Below, one piece after another: positions 40,753 through 49,027 of a stretch of 64,000 bases of DNA. Origin of the DNA: Acidobacteriota bacterium. GTDB lineage: Bacteria; Acidobacteriota; Vicinamibacteria; Vicinamibacterales; CAVVIG01. The first letter of the stretch is position 1. Every line of letters starts with the position of its first letter. Below the pieces are notes generated by a model. That model was not told the origin of the DNA. It did no database searches and worked only from the letters and a program-made list of their open reading frames with translations. The stretch is taken from contig JAFDVO010000038.1 of NCBI GenBank assembly GCA_018268955.1, positions 1 to 64,000 on the forward strand, read 5' to 3'. Both the position numbers and the translations under genes were made by a program.

Positions 40753-41877
40753 CTACGGGTCGGGGATCAGTTCAGGTGATGGGATGAACCACTGCACGTG
40801 ACGCGCGACGATCTCCTGCAGCACGACATCCGGATGTTCCCGCTCGACTTCCTGCCAGGCGAAGTCGTTCCGCCAGATGTAGACCACACGGCTGAAGTGC
40901 TCTGAGAAATACGGCGCCATCGCCGACGTGAACGAGTCGCGGAACACCACCGCGCGCGGCAGCGTCGACCCCGGAATCTCGGTTACGATGCGCGCCTCTC
41001 CCGCCTCGACGATATTGCCCTTCGGCTCCACCACAACGTACTGCCGCTTCTGGTTCTCCTCGAACCGGAGGTCCTCTTCGCCAAGCACTCGGGTCAGACC
41101 CATCATGCCCGCGAGGTCCATGCCCCGGATGTGCCGCGTCCGGGCGGTGAACTCCGACTCCGGCTTGGCCGGTGGGATCGCCGGGACCTGCAGCCGCAGC
41201 GCCTCGATGATTGTCTTGTAGCCGATGTAGGCGCCTCTCGAGTTCCAGTGTGTGTCGGTCTTCTGGAACACCCGCACCTTCCGCTTCTCGTCCATCAACG
41301 CCTGTCGCACGTCGATGGCGGCGCCGGTGTCGCTGACGGCCGTGAAGATCTGGTCGGCCCGCGACAGGCGCGTCACGCGGCGCGCGGTGCGCGGAAAGAA
41401 CTCCGGATAGATGCTCCCCTTGTCGGGCAGGATCGTGAAGGCGTACGCGATGCCCCTGGCGCGGCACCAGCGCTGCGCACGCACGATGGTCGTCCGCCAG
41501 TTCTGGAGCGCGTCCTCGGTCAGCAGGCTCGCGTTCGTGAAGTCCTCGATCCCGCCATCGTCCACGAAGAAGAGCCACCCGCGCGAGCCGACACCAACCG
41601 ACGGCGACGAGGACACCCCCATCCAGAGATAGCGGGTGATGCCGTACCACTTCACCAGCGTCGAGCGGAAGGCGAAGTGGTCGGCGAACCAGGCATCGAG
41701 TCCAGGCAGGAACGCCCGGACGTCGCCCCAGTGCAGCGACAACGCGGGAAACGTCGCGAGTGCCCGGTTCTCGGCTTCCTGATCGGCGCCGTCGTGGCCG
41801 AGGGCGTTCGCCAGCGGCGGGGCCGCGATGATGGCGATGAAGGCGGCGACGATGAACTGGTTGAGCAGGCGCCGCAT
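40753..41877 (-). CDS. AlgX/AlgJ-like SGNH-fold O-acetylation protein, 374 aa
   Basis: One N-terminal hydrophobic segment (LLNQFIVAAFIAIIAAPP) anchors a periplasmic domain. SGNH-type signatures are present: KTDTHWNSRGAYIGYK with the DxH-like catalytic pair (D-T-H) and RDSFTSAMAPYFSEHF with the nucleophile Ser. With the adjacent MBOAT gene it forms a pair like AlgJ or PatB with AlgI, which transfers acetyl groups to an exported polysaccharide or glycan. The start overlaps the MBOAT stop by 3 nt. The target polymer is not encoded nearby. Confidence 0.85.
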   Translation of the reverse strand: MRRLLNQFIVAAFIAIIAAPPLANALGHDGADQEAENRALATFPALSLHWGDVRAFLPGLDAWFADHFAFRSTLVKWYGITRYLWMGVSSSPSVGVGSRGWLFFVDDGGIEDFTNASLLTEDALQNWRTTIVRAQRWCRARGIAYAFTILPDKGSIYPEFFPRTARRVTRLSRADQIFTAVSDTGAAIDVRQALMDEKRKVRVFQKTDTHWNSRGAYIGYKTIIEALRLQVPAIPPAKPESEFTARTRHIRGMDLAGMMGLTRVLGEEDLRFEENQKRQYVVVEPKGNIVEAGEARIVTEIPGSTLPRAVVFRDSFTSAMAPYFSEHFSRVVYIWRNDFAWQEVEREHPDVVLQEIVARHVQWFIPSPELIPDP

Positions 41878-43319
41878 CAGAACCGGAAGTAGATGAAGGG
41901 GTTGTAGGTCCGCGCCGCCACCTGCAGCAGCGCGGCGACGAACACGCCAAGGAGCGCTACGGCGCCGGCGGCTTCGACAACCGGCACGCGCCAGCCGGTC
42001 CAGCGCTGCTGCACGTACTCGCGTGCCCACGGCACGATCGGCATCGAGCCGATGATCCCCGCAAGCAGCGCCAGCCGGACCTCAGGTGTGAGGTACCACG
42101 TCAGGCGCAGCGGCGGCATCTCCCCGATGCCGAAGCCGAACATCGCGCGGAGGAACGCGAGGGCCGCCGGCAGGTCCTCCGCCCTGAAGAAGACCCACCC
42201 GACCATCACGACCAGCAGCAGGTACGCATGCCGCGCGACCGGCGACACGCGCTTCAGCGCGCCCGCAACACCGAGCCGCTCGATGACGAGGAAGGCGCCG
42301 TGGAAGAGCCCCCAGATGACGAAGTTCCAGCTCGCGCCGTGCCACAGTCCGCACAGGAAGAACACCGTGACAAGGTTGCGGTAGGTCTTCCAGGGCGCGA
42401 CACGGTTGCCCCCGAGCGGCACGTAGAGGTAGTCACGGAACCAGGAGGAGAGCGAGATGTGCCAGCGGCGCCAGAACTCCTGCACCGAATCGGCGATGTA
42501 GGGCCACCTGAAGTTCTCCGGGAAGCGGAAGCCGAACATGCGTCCGAGGCCGATCGCCATGTCGGAGTAGCCGGAGAAGTCGAAGTAGATCTGCAGCGTG
42601 TAGCAGACGATGCCCGCCCACGCGTACGGGCCGATCAGCTGCGAAGGCGGAAGCGCGAAGATGCCGTCTGCAGGCACCGCGACGATGTTCGCGATGAGGA
42701 CCTTCTTGCCGAGTCCGATGATGAAGCGGCGCACGCCGTAGGCGAAGTCCTCGAGCGACACCACGCGGCGGGCGAGCTGGTCGGCGATCTCCTTGTAGCG
42801 GATGATGGGGCCGGCGATCAGCTGCGGGAACAGGAGCAGGTACAGCGCCGCATGGACCGGGCTCTTCTGCGCCGTGGCCTGGCGGCGGTACACGTCCACC
42901 ACATAGGAGATGGCGTGGAACGTGTAGAACGAGATGCCGATCGGCAGCAGGACCTTCGGGACAGCGAAGCCGGTACCCCCGAACGTCTTCAGCACGGCGT
43001 CGACGTTCTGCGCGAAGAAGGTCGCGTACTTGAACCACCCGAGCACGACCAGGTTCGCAGCGATGGCGGCGGCGAGTACCATCCGCGCGCGGGCCTCCGA
43101 GGTCGCACGCGCCCTGTCGACGGCAATCGCCATCCAGTAGTTGAACGCGATCGACCCGAGCATCAACCACGTGAACCCGCCGCCGCCCTTCGCGTAGAAC
43201 AGCACCGATGCGACGAGCAGCAGCACGTTGCCGTACCCCGCATGCACCCGCGTCAGGAAATAGAGCCCGAGCAGGATCGGCAGGAAGAGGAAGAGGAATG
43301 TGGGTTCGGTGAAGAGCAC
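41877..43319 (-). CDS. MBOAT family O-acyltransferase (AlgI-like), 480 aa
   Basis: About twelve membrane helices. Family signatures: LIAGPIIRYKEIADQL, FDFSGYSDMAIGLGRMFGF, RWHISLSSWFRDYLYVPLGG and LCGLWHGASWNFVIWG with the catalytic His. AlgI-type proteins carry acetyl groups across the inner membrane and hand them to periplasmic AlgJ/AlgX-like proteins. It is directly upstream of the AlgJ-like gene and shares a stop/start overlap with it. The GTG start has no clear ribosome site. Its upstream region contains an inverted AACCTCC array. Confidence 0.92.
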   Translation of the reverse strand: MLFTEPTFLFLFLPILLGLYFLTRVHAGYGNVLLLVASVLFYAKGGGGFTWLMLGSIAFNYWMAIAVDRARATSEARARMVLAAAIAANLVVLGWFKYATFFAQNVDAVLKTFGGTGFAVPKVLLPIGISFYTFHAISYVVDVYRRQATAQKSPVHAALYLLLFPQLIAGPIIRYKEIADQLARRVVSLEDFAYGVRRFIIGLGKKVLIANIVAVPADGIFALPPSQLIGPYAWAGIVCYTLQIYFDFSGYSDMAIGLGRMFGFRFPENFRWPYIADSVQEFWRRWHISLSSWFRDYLYVPLGGNRVAPWKTYRNLVTVFFLCGLWHGASWNFVIWGLFHGAFLVIERLGVAGALKRVSPVARHAYLLLVVMVGWVFFRAEDLPAALAFLRAMFGFGIGEMPPLRLTWYLTPEVRLALLAGIIGSMPIVPWAREYVQQRWTGWRVPVVEAAGAVALLGVFVAALLQVAARTYNPFIYFRF

Positions 43320-43340
43320 TCAGCGTGGAGGGCAGGGCTT

Positions 43341-43431
43341 GGAGGTTGGAGGTTCGAGGTTGGAGGTTAGCGATGCGAGATTGCGCCGCTCCTGATCACT
43401 GTCCAACCCCAACCTCTAACCTCCAGCCTCT
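43341..43431. repeat. Inverted heptamer pair, GGAGGTT ... AACCTCC family
   Basis: Units GGAGGTT, GGAGGTT, CGAGGTT and GGAGGTT run at 43341-43368 (one mismatch). After a 42-nt spacer, AACCTCT, AACCTCC and AGCCTCT occupy 43411-43431. The two arms are reverse complements, so the transcript of either strand can form a long stem. It lies between the MBOAT start and the methyltransferase stop on the minus strand. Confidence 0.82.
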
Positions 43432-43438
43432 GTTCTGT

Positions 43439-44134
43439 TCAGTTCTTCGTAAACACCAGAATGTGCTGCCGCGGGAGGCGTTCGTCTACCGTGGCGAGCG
43501 TATAGCCCTCGGCCTCCACTTCCATCTTGGCTTCCGCCACGCTCATCTTGTGGTCCGGGCGGATCGGGATGGACGGGTCTTCCTTGCGGTATTCGAGCAG
43601 CACGAGGCGACCGTCGGGCTTGAGTGATTCGCGCATCCGCCGGAGCATCGCCTGTGGCTGCGAGAACTCGTGGTAAACGTCCACCATCAGGATCAGGTCC
43701 AGCGTGCTGGCGGGAAGCCTCGGGTCGTCGAAGGTGCCGAGCACCAGTTCGACGTTGGTCAGCTTCTCGCGGTCGAGCCGCTGCTTGAGCAGCGTGAGCA
43801 TCTGCGGCTGGATGTCGTTGGCGTAGACCTTTCCGTTCGGGCCGACGCGGCGCGCCATCTTCACGGTCATGTAGCCGGAGCCTGCACCGACGTCCGCGAC
43901 CGACGCGCCCGTCGCGAGCTTGAGCGCATCGAGCGCCACGTCCGGTTCTTCCTCCTGCACACGCTCGGACCGATCGAGCCAGTCCGCTCCCAGATAGCTC
44001 ATCGTCTGGGCGTAGCGGCGGCCGCTGATGGGGTGCACGCCGGGCGAGACGATCGTCTGCTGGGCGGCGACCAGCGTCGCGGCGGCGAGGACCAGCGCCA
44101 GGCAGAGAGCGGCGAAGCGGGTCTGTTTGTGCAT
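43439..44134 (-). CDS. Class I SAM methyltransferase with signal peptide, 231 aa
   Basis: The first 25 residues are a textbook signal peptide (CLALVLAAATLVAAQQ). The rest is a complete class I methyltransferase: ASVADVGAGSGYMTVKMA (SAM-binding loop), VYANDIQPQML, DLILMVDVYHEFSQP and LLEYRKEDPSIP. A SAM-dependent enzyme outside the cytoplasm would lack its cofactor, so either the segment is an uncleaved anchor that keeps the domain cytosolic, or the protein has lost or changed activity. The stop lies 7 nt from the inverted heptamer array. It is divergent from the gene at 44152. Confidence 0.83.
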   Translation of the reverse strand: MHKQTRFAALCLALVLAAATLVAAQQTIVSPGVHPISGRRYAQTMSYLGADWLDRSERVQEEEPDVALDALKLATGASVADVGAGSGYMTVKMARRVGPNGKVYANDIQPQMLTLLKQRLDREKLTNVELVLGTFDDPRLPASTLDLILMVDVYHEFSQPQAMLRRMRESLKPDGRLVLLEYRKEDPSIPIRPDHKMSVAEAKMEVEAEGYTLATVDERLPRQHILVFTKN

Positions 44135-44151
44135 AGAATTGGAGTTCCATT

Positions 44152-44646
44152 ATGACCGAACCGACGCTGACCCCCTCCAGACTCTGGCGCCGCATGACCG
44201 CCGACCAGCGCCTCCGGGCCGCCCGCGCCTTCTGGGCCGACGAGCAGGCCGGGGACGACCAGGTCCAGGCCGCGCTGCTCATTGCCCAGCACAAGAAGTT
44301 CAGGCCCAAGTTCATCATGTCGATGGACGACGACCGCCGTTCGAAGCACCTGGCGAGCCTCCTGACGCTCCCCGAGGCGCTCGCGGCCCGTTGCCTCGTG
44401 GTCTATCACCTCACCGAGCAGCGGGAGATGATGGGCACGTTCCTCGATGAGCTTGGCCTCAAGCACGAAGCCGGCCTCATCGAAGACGACGACGCGAAGC
44501 CCGATCCGGAGAAGATCGGACCCGCGGTGGCGGCCATCGAAGGGAAGTACCCCGCCGAGGATGTGTCGCTCTACCTGACGACGCTCCTGTGCCAGGACCC
44601 GGACACCTGGGGTGGCCTCGCGGGACTGCCGCAGATCATGAAGTGA
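44152..44646 (+). CDS. Helical protein, 164 aa, unknown function
   Basis: GGAG lies 9 nt before the ATG. The protein is helical, with basic N-terminal patches (LTPSRLWRRMTADQRLRAARAFW) and AAEALAARCLVVYHLTEQREMM-type helices. No signal peptide, no Cys pair. Family not recognised. It is followed, after a 19-bp gap, by the SDR gene of the threonine operon, so it may be the first gene of that operon. Confidence 0.7.
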   Translation: MTEPTLTPSRLWRRMTADQRLRAARAFWADEQAGDDQVQAALLIAQHKKFRPKFIMSMDDDRRSKHLASLLTLPEALAARCLVVYHLTEQREMMGTFLDELGLKHEAGLIEDDDAKPDPEKIGPAVAAIEGKYPAEDVSLYLTTLLCQDPDTWGGLAGLPQIMK

Positions 44647-44665
44647 GGCGCATCGCGCCGTTCCC

Positions 44666-45676
44666 ATGCGCAAGTCAGTTGTCCTCATCACCGGCGCCGG
44701 CGGCGAGATCGGGCACGCGCTCGTTCGGGGGCTCGCGGAAGGGTCGAACGTCATCACCCTCGACGTGAACCCGCTCGATCCCCAGGTCGCGCCGTTCGTC
44801 CGTCGCGAGTTCACCGGGTCCATCACCGACACGAACCTGCTGGATCGCATCCTCGCGGAGTTCGAGGTGGACTGCGTGTTCCACCTGGCCGCGCTCCTCT
44901 CGACGCGGGCGGAGTTCACACCGGTGACCGCCCATCACGTGAACGTCGAGGGGACGCTGAACCTGCTCGAGTTCGCGCAGCGCGAAGGGGAGTCGCACGG
45001 CCGCAACGTCGTCTTCATCTACCCGTCGTCGATCGCCGCCTACGGCCTGCCGGACCTCGAGACAAAGGGGCGTGCTGGTCGGGTGAACGAGGATCAGTTC
45101 GCGCATCCGACGACGATGTACGGGTGCAACAAGCTGTACTGCGAGGAACTGGGGCGGTACTACGCGCGCCATTACAAGCAGCTCTCGGTGGACGTGGCTC
45201 CGCGCGTGGACTTCCGCGCAATCCGGTTCCCGGGCCTGATCTCGGCGACGACGGTGCCGTCCGGCGGCACCTCCGATTACGCACCCGAGATGATTCACGC
45301 CGCTGCCAAGGGCGAGCCGTACGCCTGCTTCGTGCGACCGGACACCACCATCCCGTTCATGGCGATGCCCGACGCGGCGCTGGCGATCCGGAAGCTGGCG
45401 ACGGCGCCTCGTGAGCGACTGACACGCACCGCCTACAACATCCGCGGCTTCAGTCGATCGGCGGCGGAGATTCGCGAGACGGTGCTGGCGGCGTTCCCTG
45501 CTGCCGAGATCACGTATAAAATCGACGGGAAACGTCAGGGGATCGTCGATTCGTGGCCGGCCGACGTCGACGACACGGCTGCCCGGGCCGACTGGGGCTT
45601 CTCTCCCGAGTACGACTTCGAACGCGCATTCCGCGAGTACCTCATCCCGACCATCGGCAATTACTACCGCTCATGA
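44666..45676 (+). CDS. NAD-dependent epimerase/dehydratase family protein, L-threonine 3-dehydrogenase-like, 336 aa
   Basis: Rossmann SDR with VLITGAGGEIGHALV, DCVFHLAALLSTRAEF, the Y-x3-K site in YGCNKLYCEEL, and the region FPGLISATTVPSGGTSDYAPEM, which closely resembles SDR-type L-threonine 3-dehydrogenases. Threonine dehydrogenase makes 2-amino-3-oxobutanoate. The odd point is that it precedes thrB and thrC, the two last genes of threonine synthesis, with a 4-nt overlap, so it may instead act on a related 2-amino-3-hydroxy acid or serve to balance threonine flux. Confidence 0.85.
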   Translation: MRKSVVLITGAGGEIGHALVRGLAEGSNVITLDVNPLDPQVAPFVRREFTGSITDTNLLDRILAEFEVDCVFHLAALLSTRAEFTPVTAHHVNVEGTLNLLEFAQREGESHGRNVVFIYPSSIAAYGLPDLETKGRAGRVNEDQFAHPTTMYGCNKLYCEELGRYYARHYKQLSVDVAPRVDFRAIRFPGLISATTVPSGGTSDYAPEMIHAAAKGEPYACFVRPDTTIPFMAMPDAALAIRKLATAPRERLTRTAYNIRGFSRSAAEIRETVLAAFPAAEITYKIDGKRQGIVDSWPADVDDTAARADWGFSPEYDFERAFREYLIPTIGNYYRS

Positions 45677-46605
45677 CCTCAGTGACCGCGTTTGCCCCGG
45701 CAACCGTCTCCAATGTTGCCTGCGGGTTCGATGTACTCGGCTTTGCCCTCGACGAGCCAGGCGATCAGGTAACGGCCACCTTCGCCGAGGCAGGCGGGGT
45801 CACGATCACGGCCATCGAAGGCGATGGGGGCCGGCTGCCGCGTGAGGCGGCTAGGAACACCGCGAGCGTCGCGGCGCTCGCGCTCCTGACGAAAGTCGGC
45901 GACCCACGGAGCGTGGCGCTCACCATCCGCAAGGGCCTGCCGCTCTCGAGCGGCCTCGGGGGAAGTGCGGCCAGTGCCGCAGCCGCGGTCGTCGCGGTCA
46001 ACGCGCTGATTGGCGCGAACCTGTCGCCGGAGACGCTCGTGCAGTGCGCGCTCGAAGGCGAGAGGCTCGGCGCCGGTTCGTCGCACGCCGACAACATCGC
46101 CCCGTGCATCTGCGGCGGCTTCGTCCTTGTGCGCAGCGTCAACCCGGTCGACATCGTGACCCTCCCGGTGCCACCGGGGCTGACGGCCGTCGTCATCCAT
46201 CCCGACCTCGAAATCGAAACGGCGAAGGCGCGTGCGCTCCTTGGGACGACCGTGCCGCTGCACGATGCGGTGAAGCAGTGGGCGAACCTCGGGGCCTTCG
46301 TGCACGCGGTGCACACGGGCGACTTCGACCTGCTGTCCCGCTCGCTCGAGGATGCGATCGCGGAGCCGCGCCGGGCGCCGCTCGTCCCGGGGCTGGCGCT
46401 GATCAAGCGCGCGGCCGCCGATGCAGGCGCCCTCGGCAGCAGCCTGTCCGGCTCTGGGCCTTCCATCTTCGCGCTGTGTCGCGGCGATGAGACGGCGTCG
46501 CGCGTGGCGGAGGCGATGACGGCGGCGGTGAAGACGCACATCGGAGGCGAGCCGCAGGTCTACATCTCGCGCATCACCGGGAAAGGCGCACGGGTCATCG
46601 GGTAA
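45673..46605 (+). CDS. thrB: Homoserine kinase
   Basis: A 310-aa GHMP kinase. The ATP-binding loop is GLPLSSGLGGSAAS near residues 90-103, and the N-terminal motif is FAPATVSNVACGFDVLG. The C-terminal SSLSGSGPSIFALC completes the GHMP fold. It phosphorylates L-homoserine to O-phosphohomoserine, the substrate of threonine synthase, whose gene follows with a 1-nt overlap. The start overlaps the SDR stop by 4 nt (ATGA). The active-site residues are intact. Confidence 0.95.
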   Translation: MTSVTAFAPATVSNVACGFDVLGFALDEPGDQVTATFAEAGGVTITAIEGDGGRLPREAARNTASVAALALLTKVGDPRSVALTIRKGLPLSSGLGGSAASAAAAVVAVNALIGANLSPETLVQCALEGERLGAGSSHADNIAPCICGGFVLVRSVNPVDIVTLPVPPGLTAVVIHPDLEIETAKARALLGTTVPLHDAVKQWANLGAFVHAVHTGDFDLLSRSLEDAIAEPRRAPLVPGLALIKRAAADAGALGSSLSGSGPSIFALCRGDETASRVAEAMTAAVKTHIGGEPQVYISRITGKGARVIG

Positions 46606-47966
46606 TGCGCTACGTCACGACACGGAGCCTGCTCTCGCCCGAACGGGGCGGGACACCGCCTGCCAGCGTGTCCCTGAAGACGGCGATGCTCGAGGGGCTT
46701 GCGCCCGACGGCGGCCTCTACGTGCCGGAGTCGATCGAGCTCTGGCGCGAGGCCGAGATCGCACGGCTGCCGGAACGCACGCTGACCGAGATCGCGTACC
46801 GCGCCCTGCGGCCTTACACCAGGCCGGAACTGGACGCGACAATCTTCGAGGCGGTCGTCGCCGAGGCGCTGAACTTCCCGATTCCGCTCGTCGAAGTGGA
46901 ACCGGGCATCTACGCGCTCGAGCTGTTCCACGGACCCACGCTGGCGTTCAAGGACGTTGGCGCGCGCACGATGGCGCGGCTGATGGCGTCGCTCGATAGC
47001 GGTGATCAGCCGCTCACCGTGCTTGCCGCCACCTCCGGTGACACGGGCAGTGCCGTCGCCCACGCGTTCCACGGCGTTCCGCACACGCGCGTCGTCGTCC
47101 TCTATCCCGACGGACGCGTGAGCCCGAGCCAGGAAGCGCAGCTCACGATGTTCAACTCGGAGGACGGCAACGTCCGCGCGTACGCGGTCGACGGCAGCTT
47201 CGACGATTGCCATCGACTCACCAAGGAGGCGTTCGCGAACGGCGACGTGCGACGTGAGGTGCGCCTGACGTCGGCGAACTCGGTCAACATCGGCCGCCTG
47301 CTGCCGCAGATGGTCTACTACTTCCACGCGGTTGCGCAGGCAGCGAAGCTGCGGCCGGGTGCCGAGATCCACGTCTGCACGCCCAGCGGCAACTTCGGCA
47401 ACCTCACGGCCGGGCTGATCGCCAAGCGTGCCGGACTGCCGATTGCGCACTTCGTCGCGGCGACCAACGTCAACGACGTGGTCCCCGCCTACCTCGAGAG
47501 CGGGCTGTTCGAGCCGCGGGCCTCGGTGCAGACAATCGCCAACGCGATGGACGTTGGGCACCCGAGCAACTTCGAGCGCATGCGCTGGCTGTATCACGAC
47601 GACCTGCAGGCCATGCGCGCCGACATCGACGGGTGCCGCCGGACGGACGACGAGGTGCGGACCACCATTCGGCGGGTCTACGAGGAGCGCGGTTACCTGC
47701 TCGATCCGCACAGTGCGATCGGCTACATGGGGATCAAGGCGCACCTGAACGGATGGCAGGCAGGCCAGGCTGGGCTGCGCGGGAAGGACCGGATTGGGAT
47801 CTTCCTGGCGACGGCGCATCCGGCGAAGTTCAGCGAGGTAGTCGAGCCGGTGCTCGGACGGCCAATCGAAATCCCTGCGGCGCTGGCAGAGGCCGTGGCG
47901 CGTCCGCGGCACGTGCTGAAGATCAATGCGAGCTTCGAAGCGGTTCGACGTACGCTGACCACGTAG
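46605..47966 (+). CDS. thrC: Threonine synthase
   Basis: A 453-aa PLP enzyme of the threonine synthase family. The PLP-binding Lys is at residue 116 in LAFKDVGART; the SGDTGSAVAHAF, SANSVNIGRLLPQ and GNFGNLTAG motifs hold the phosphate and substrate. It converts O-phosphohomoserine to L-threonine. The ATG overlaps the thrB stop by one base. With thrB and the preceding SDR it forms an operon. No leader peptide or threonine attenuator is visible upstream. Confidence 0.95.
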   Translation: MRYVTTRSLLSPERGGTPPASVSLKTAMLEGLAPDGGLYVPESIELWREAEIARLPERTLTEIAYRALRPYTRPELDATIFEAVVAEALNFPIPLVEVEPGIYALELFHGPTLAFKDVGARTMARLMASLDSGDQPLTVLAATSGDTGSAVAHAFHGVPHTRVVVLYPDGRVSPSQEAQLTMFNSEDGNVRAYAVDGSFDDCHRLTKEAFANGDVRREVRLTSANSVNIGRLLPQMVYYFHAVAQAAKLRPGAEIHVCTPSGNFGNLTAGLIAKRAGLPIAHFVAATNVNDVVPAYLESGLFEPRASVQTIANAMDVGHPSNFERMRWLYHDDLQAMRADIDGCRRTDDEVRTTIRRVYEERGYLLDPHSAIGYMGIKAHLNGWQAGQAGLRGKDRIGIFLATAHPAKFSEVVEPVLGRPIEIPAALAEAVARPRHVLKINASFEAVRRTLTT

Positions 47967-48048
47967 GGCAGGCTCCGAACTTCGGGCGCCGGGCTTCCGG
48001 CCGCAGTCCTGCCAGCCCCGCTTGCCCCTCGCGTGAGGCCTGGGACCC

Positions 48049-48315
48049 ATGTCGTACATCTACCGCCCCGACGTGCTGCGCGACCTCGAGAAGCACGGGG
48101 TGAAGCCGCTGCCGCACACGCCCCCGGAGCTCGTGCGTGAGTACGTGCGGGAACTCTACAAGTACGAGATCAGGCGGCTGCGCGAGCGGTTGCTCGCGGG
48201 CGAATTCCCCAAGGCCGAGTACGCGGGACGCGTCGATGCGCTGCGACGCGAGTACCCGGAGCTGGCGCTGCACGCGTCGCAGTACGTGCTCGGCGGATCG
48301 CCGACGGCGCCGTGA
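48049..48315 (+). CDS. Small protein, 88 aa, unknown function
   Basis: Short mixed alpha protein (YRPDVLRDLEKHGVKPLPHT, then ELYKYEIRRLRERLLAGEFP and DALRREYPELALHASQ). No signal peptide or Cys. Not recognised. It ends 3 nt before the gluconokinase stop on the other strand (convergent). The upstream 47967-48048 holds a GC-rich segment similar to the nonamer array family but too degenerate to call. Confidence 0.68.
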   Translation: MSYIYRPDVLRDLEKHGVKPLPHTPPELVREYVRELYKYEIRRLRERLLAGEFPKAEYAGRVDALRREYPELALHASQYVLGGSPTAP

Positions 48316-48318
48316 CCA

Positions 48319-48807
48319 TCACACCCCGAACTCCAGGCGGATGTGGCCGATGTTCGTCGTGACATCCGCCGTGCCGTCCAGCGTCAGGGCTTCGTCGGTC
48401 GGTTCCTGCAGTGTCGCCAGCTGGCTCTCGAGGATTGCCGGGCCGGCGACGTGCCCACGGCGACAGGCGAGCCGTGCGGCGAGCACGTCGCTCGGCGTCT
48501 TCAGGTAGACGAACCGAACTGGGTGGAGCCGGTCCGTGAGACGCACGCGATACGCCGCTGTCAGGGCTGAGCAGGCGAGCACCATCGGCTCACGCCGATC
48601 GAGCGCCCGGGCGATGAGCGATCGCAACTGCTCCAGCCATGGACCGCGATCGCTGTCGGTCAACGCCACGCCAGCCTTCAGCTTCGCCAGGTTCTCCGGC
48701 GGGTGGTAGTCGTCCGCGTCGACGAAGGTCCAGCCAAGCTGCCCGGCGAGGGCCGTGCCCACTGTCGTCTTGCCCGCCCCGGCCGGTCCCATCAGCACGA
48801 TCACCAT
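48319..48807 (-). CDS. gntK: Gluconokinase, 162 aa
   Basis: P-loop kinase of the GntK/shikimate-kinase type: GPAGAGKTTVG (Walker A, residues 7-17), DADDYHPPENLAKL with substrate-binding residues, and LACSALTAAYRVRL with VYLKTP. It makes 6-phosphogluconate from gluconate for the pentose-phosphate or Entner-Doudoroff route. The start at 48807 is preceded by GAGAAT-N6 (48819-48808 on the minus strand) with no ribosome site, predicting a leaderless mRNA. Convergent with the small protein at 48049. Confidence 0.92.
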   Translation of the reverse strand: MVIVLMGPAGAGKTTVGTALAGQLGWTFVDADDYHPPENLAKLKAGVALTDSDRGPWLEQLRSLIARALDRREPMVLACSALTAAYRVRLTDRLHPVRFVYLKTPSDVLAARLACRRGHVAGPAILESQLATLQEPTDEALTLDGTADVTTNIGHIRLEFGV

Positions 48808-48813
48808 GGGGAC

Positions 48814-48819
48814 ATTCTC
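48814..48819 (-). promoter_or_regulatory. Predicted -10 element of gntK
   Basis: On the minus strand GAGAAT (4 of 6 matches) is followed by exactly 6 nt and the ATG at 48807. The octamer/GGGACTC array lies immediately upstream. Confidence 0.42.
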
Positions 48820-48824
48820 TTACA

Positions 48825-49005
48825 GGGACTGGGAGCTGGGGACTCGGGACTCGGCTGGGGACTCGGAGGCTGGGGACTCGGGACTCGGGACTGGGGATTC
48901 GTGCGTTCCTGCGTTCCCGCGTTCCTGCGTTCCCGCGTTCTTGCATTCTTGCGTTATTGCATCCCTGCATTCCTGCATTCCTGCATTCCTGCATTTCTGT
49001 ATTCA
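48825..49005. repeat. Compound array: GGGACTC family (48825-48900) and TGCGTTCC/TGCATTCC octamers (48902-49005)
   Basis: The first part has GGGACT, GGGGACTC, GGGACTC and GGGGATTC units, 6-8 nt. The second part is 13 octamers in perfect register from 48902 to 49005, changing gradually from TGCGTTCC through CGCGTTCC and TGCATTCT to TGCATTCC. It fills most of the 220-bp divergent gap between gntK and the quinone oxidoreductase gene. The gradual drift of unit sequence points to unit-by-unit duplication. Confidence 0.88.
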
Positions 49006-49027
49006 TCCCTCGTGTACGCTACCCGCG

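Noticed and set aside
47967-48048. GC-rich gap after thrC as another nonamer array
   Set aside because: Only scattered similarity (CCAGCCCCG, TTGCCCCTC) without a stable register; too weak to call.
46560-48059. Minus-strand frame of about 500 codons over thrC
   Set aside because: Antisense to threonine synthase, which has an intact PLP-Lys motif; the frame is a GC-skew artefact.
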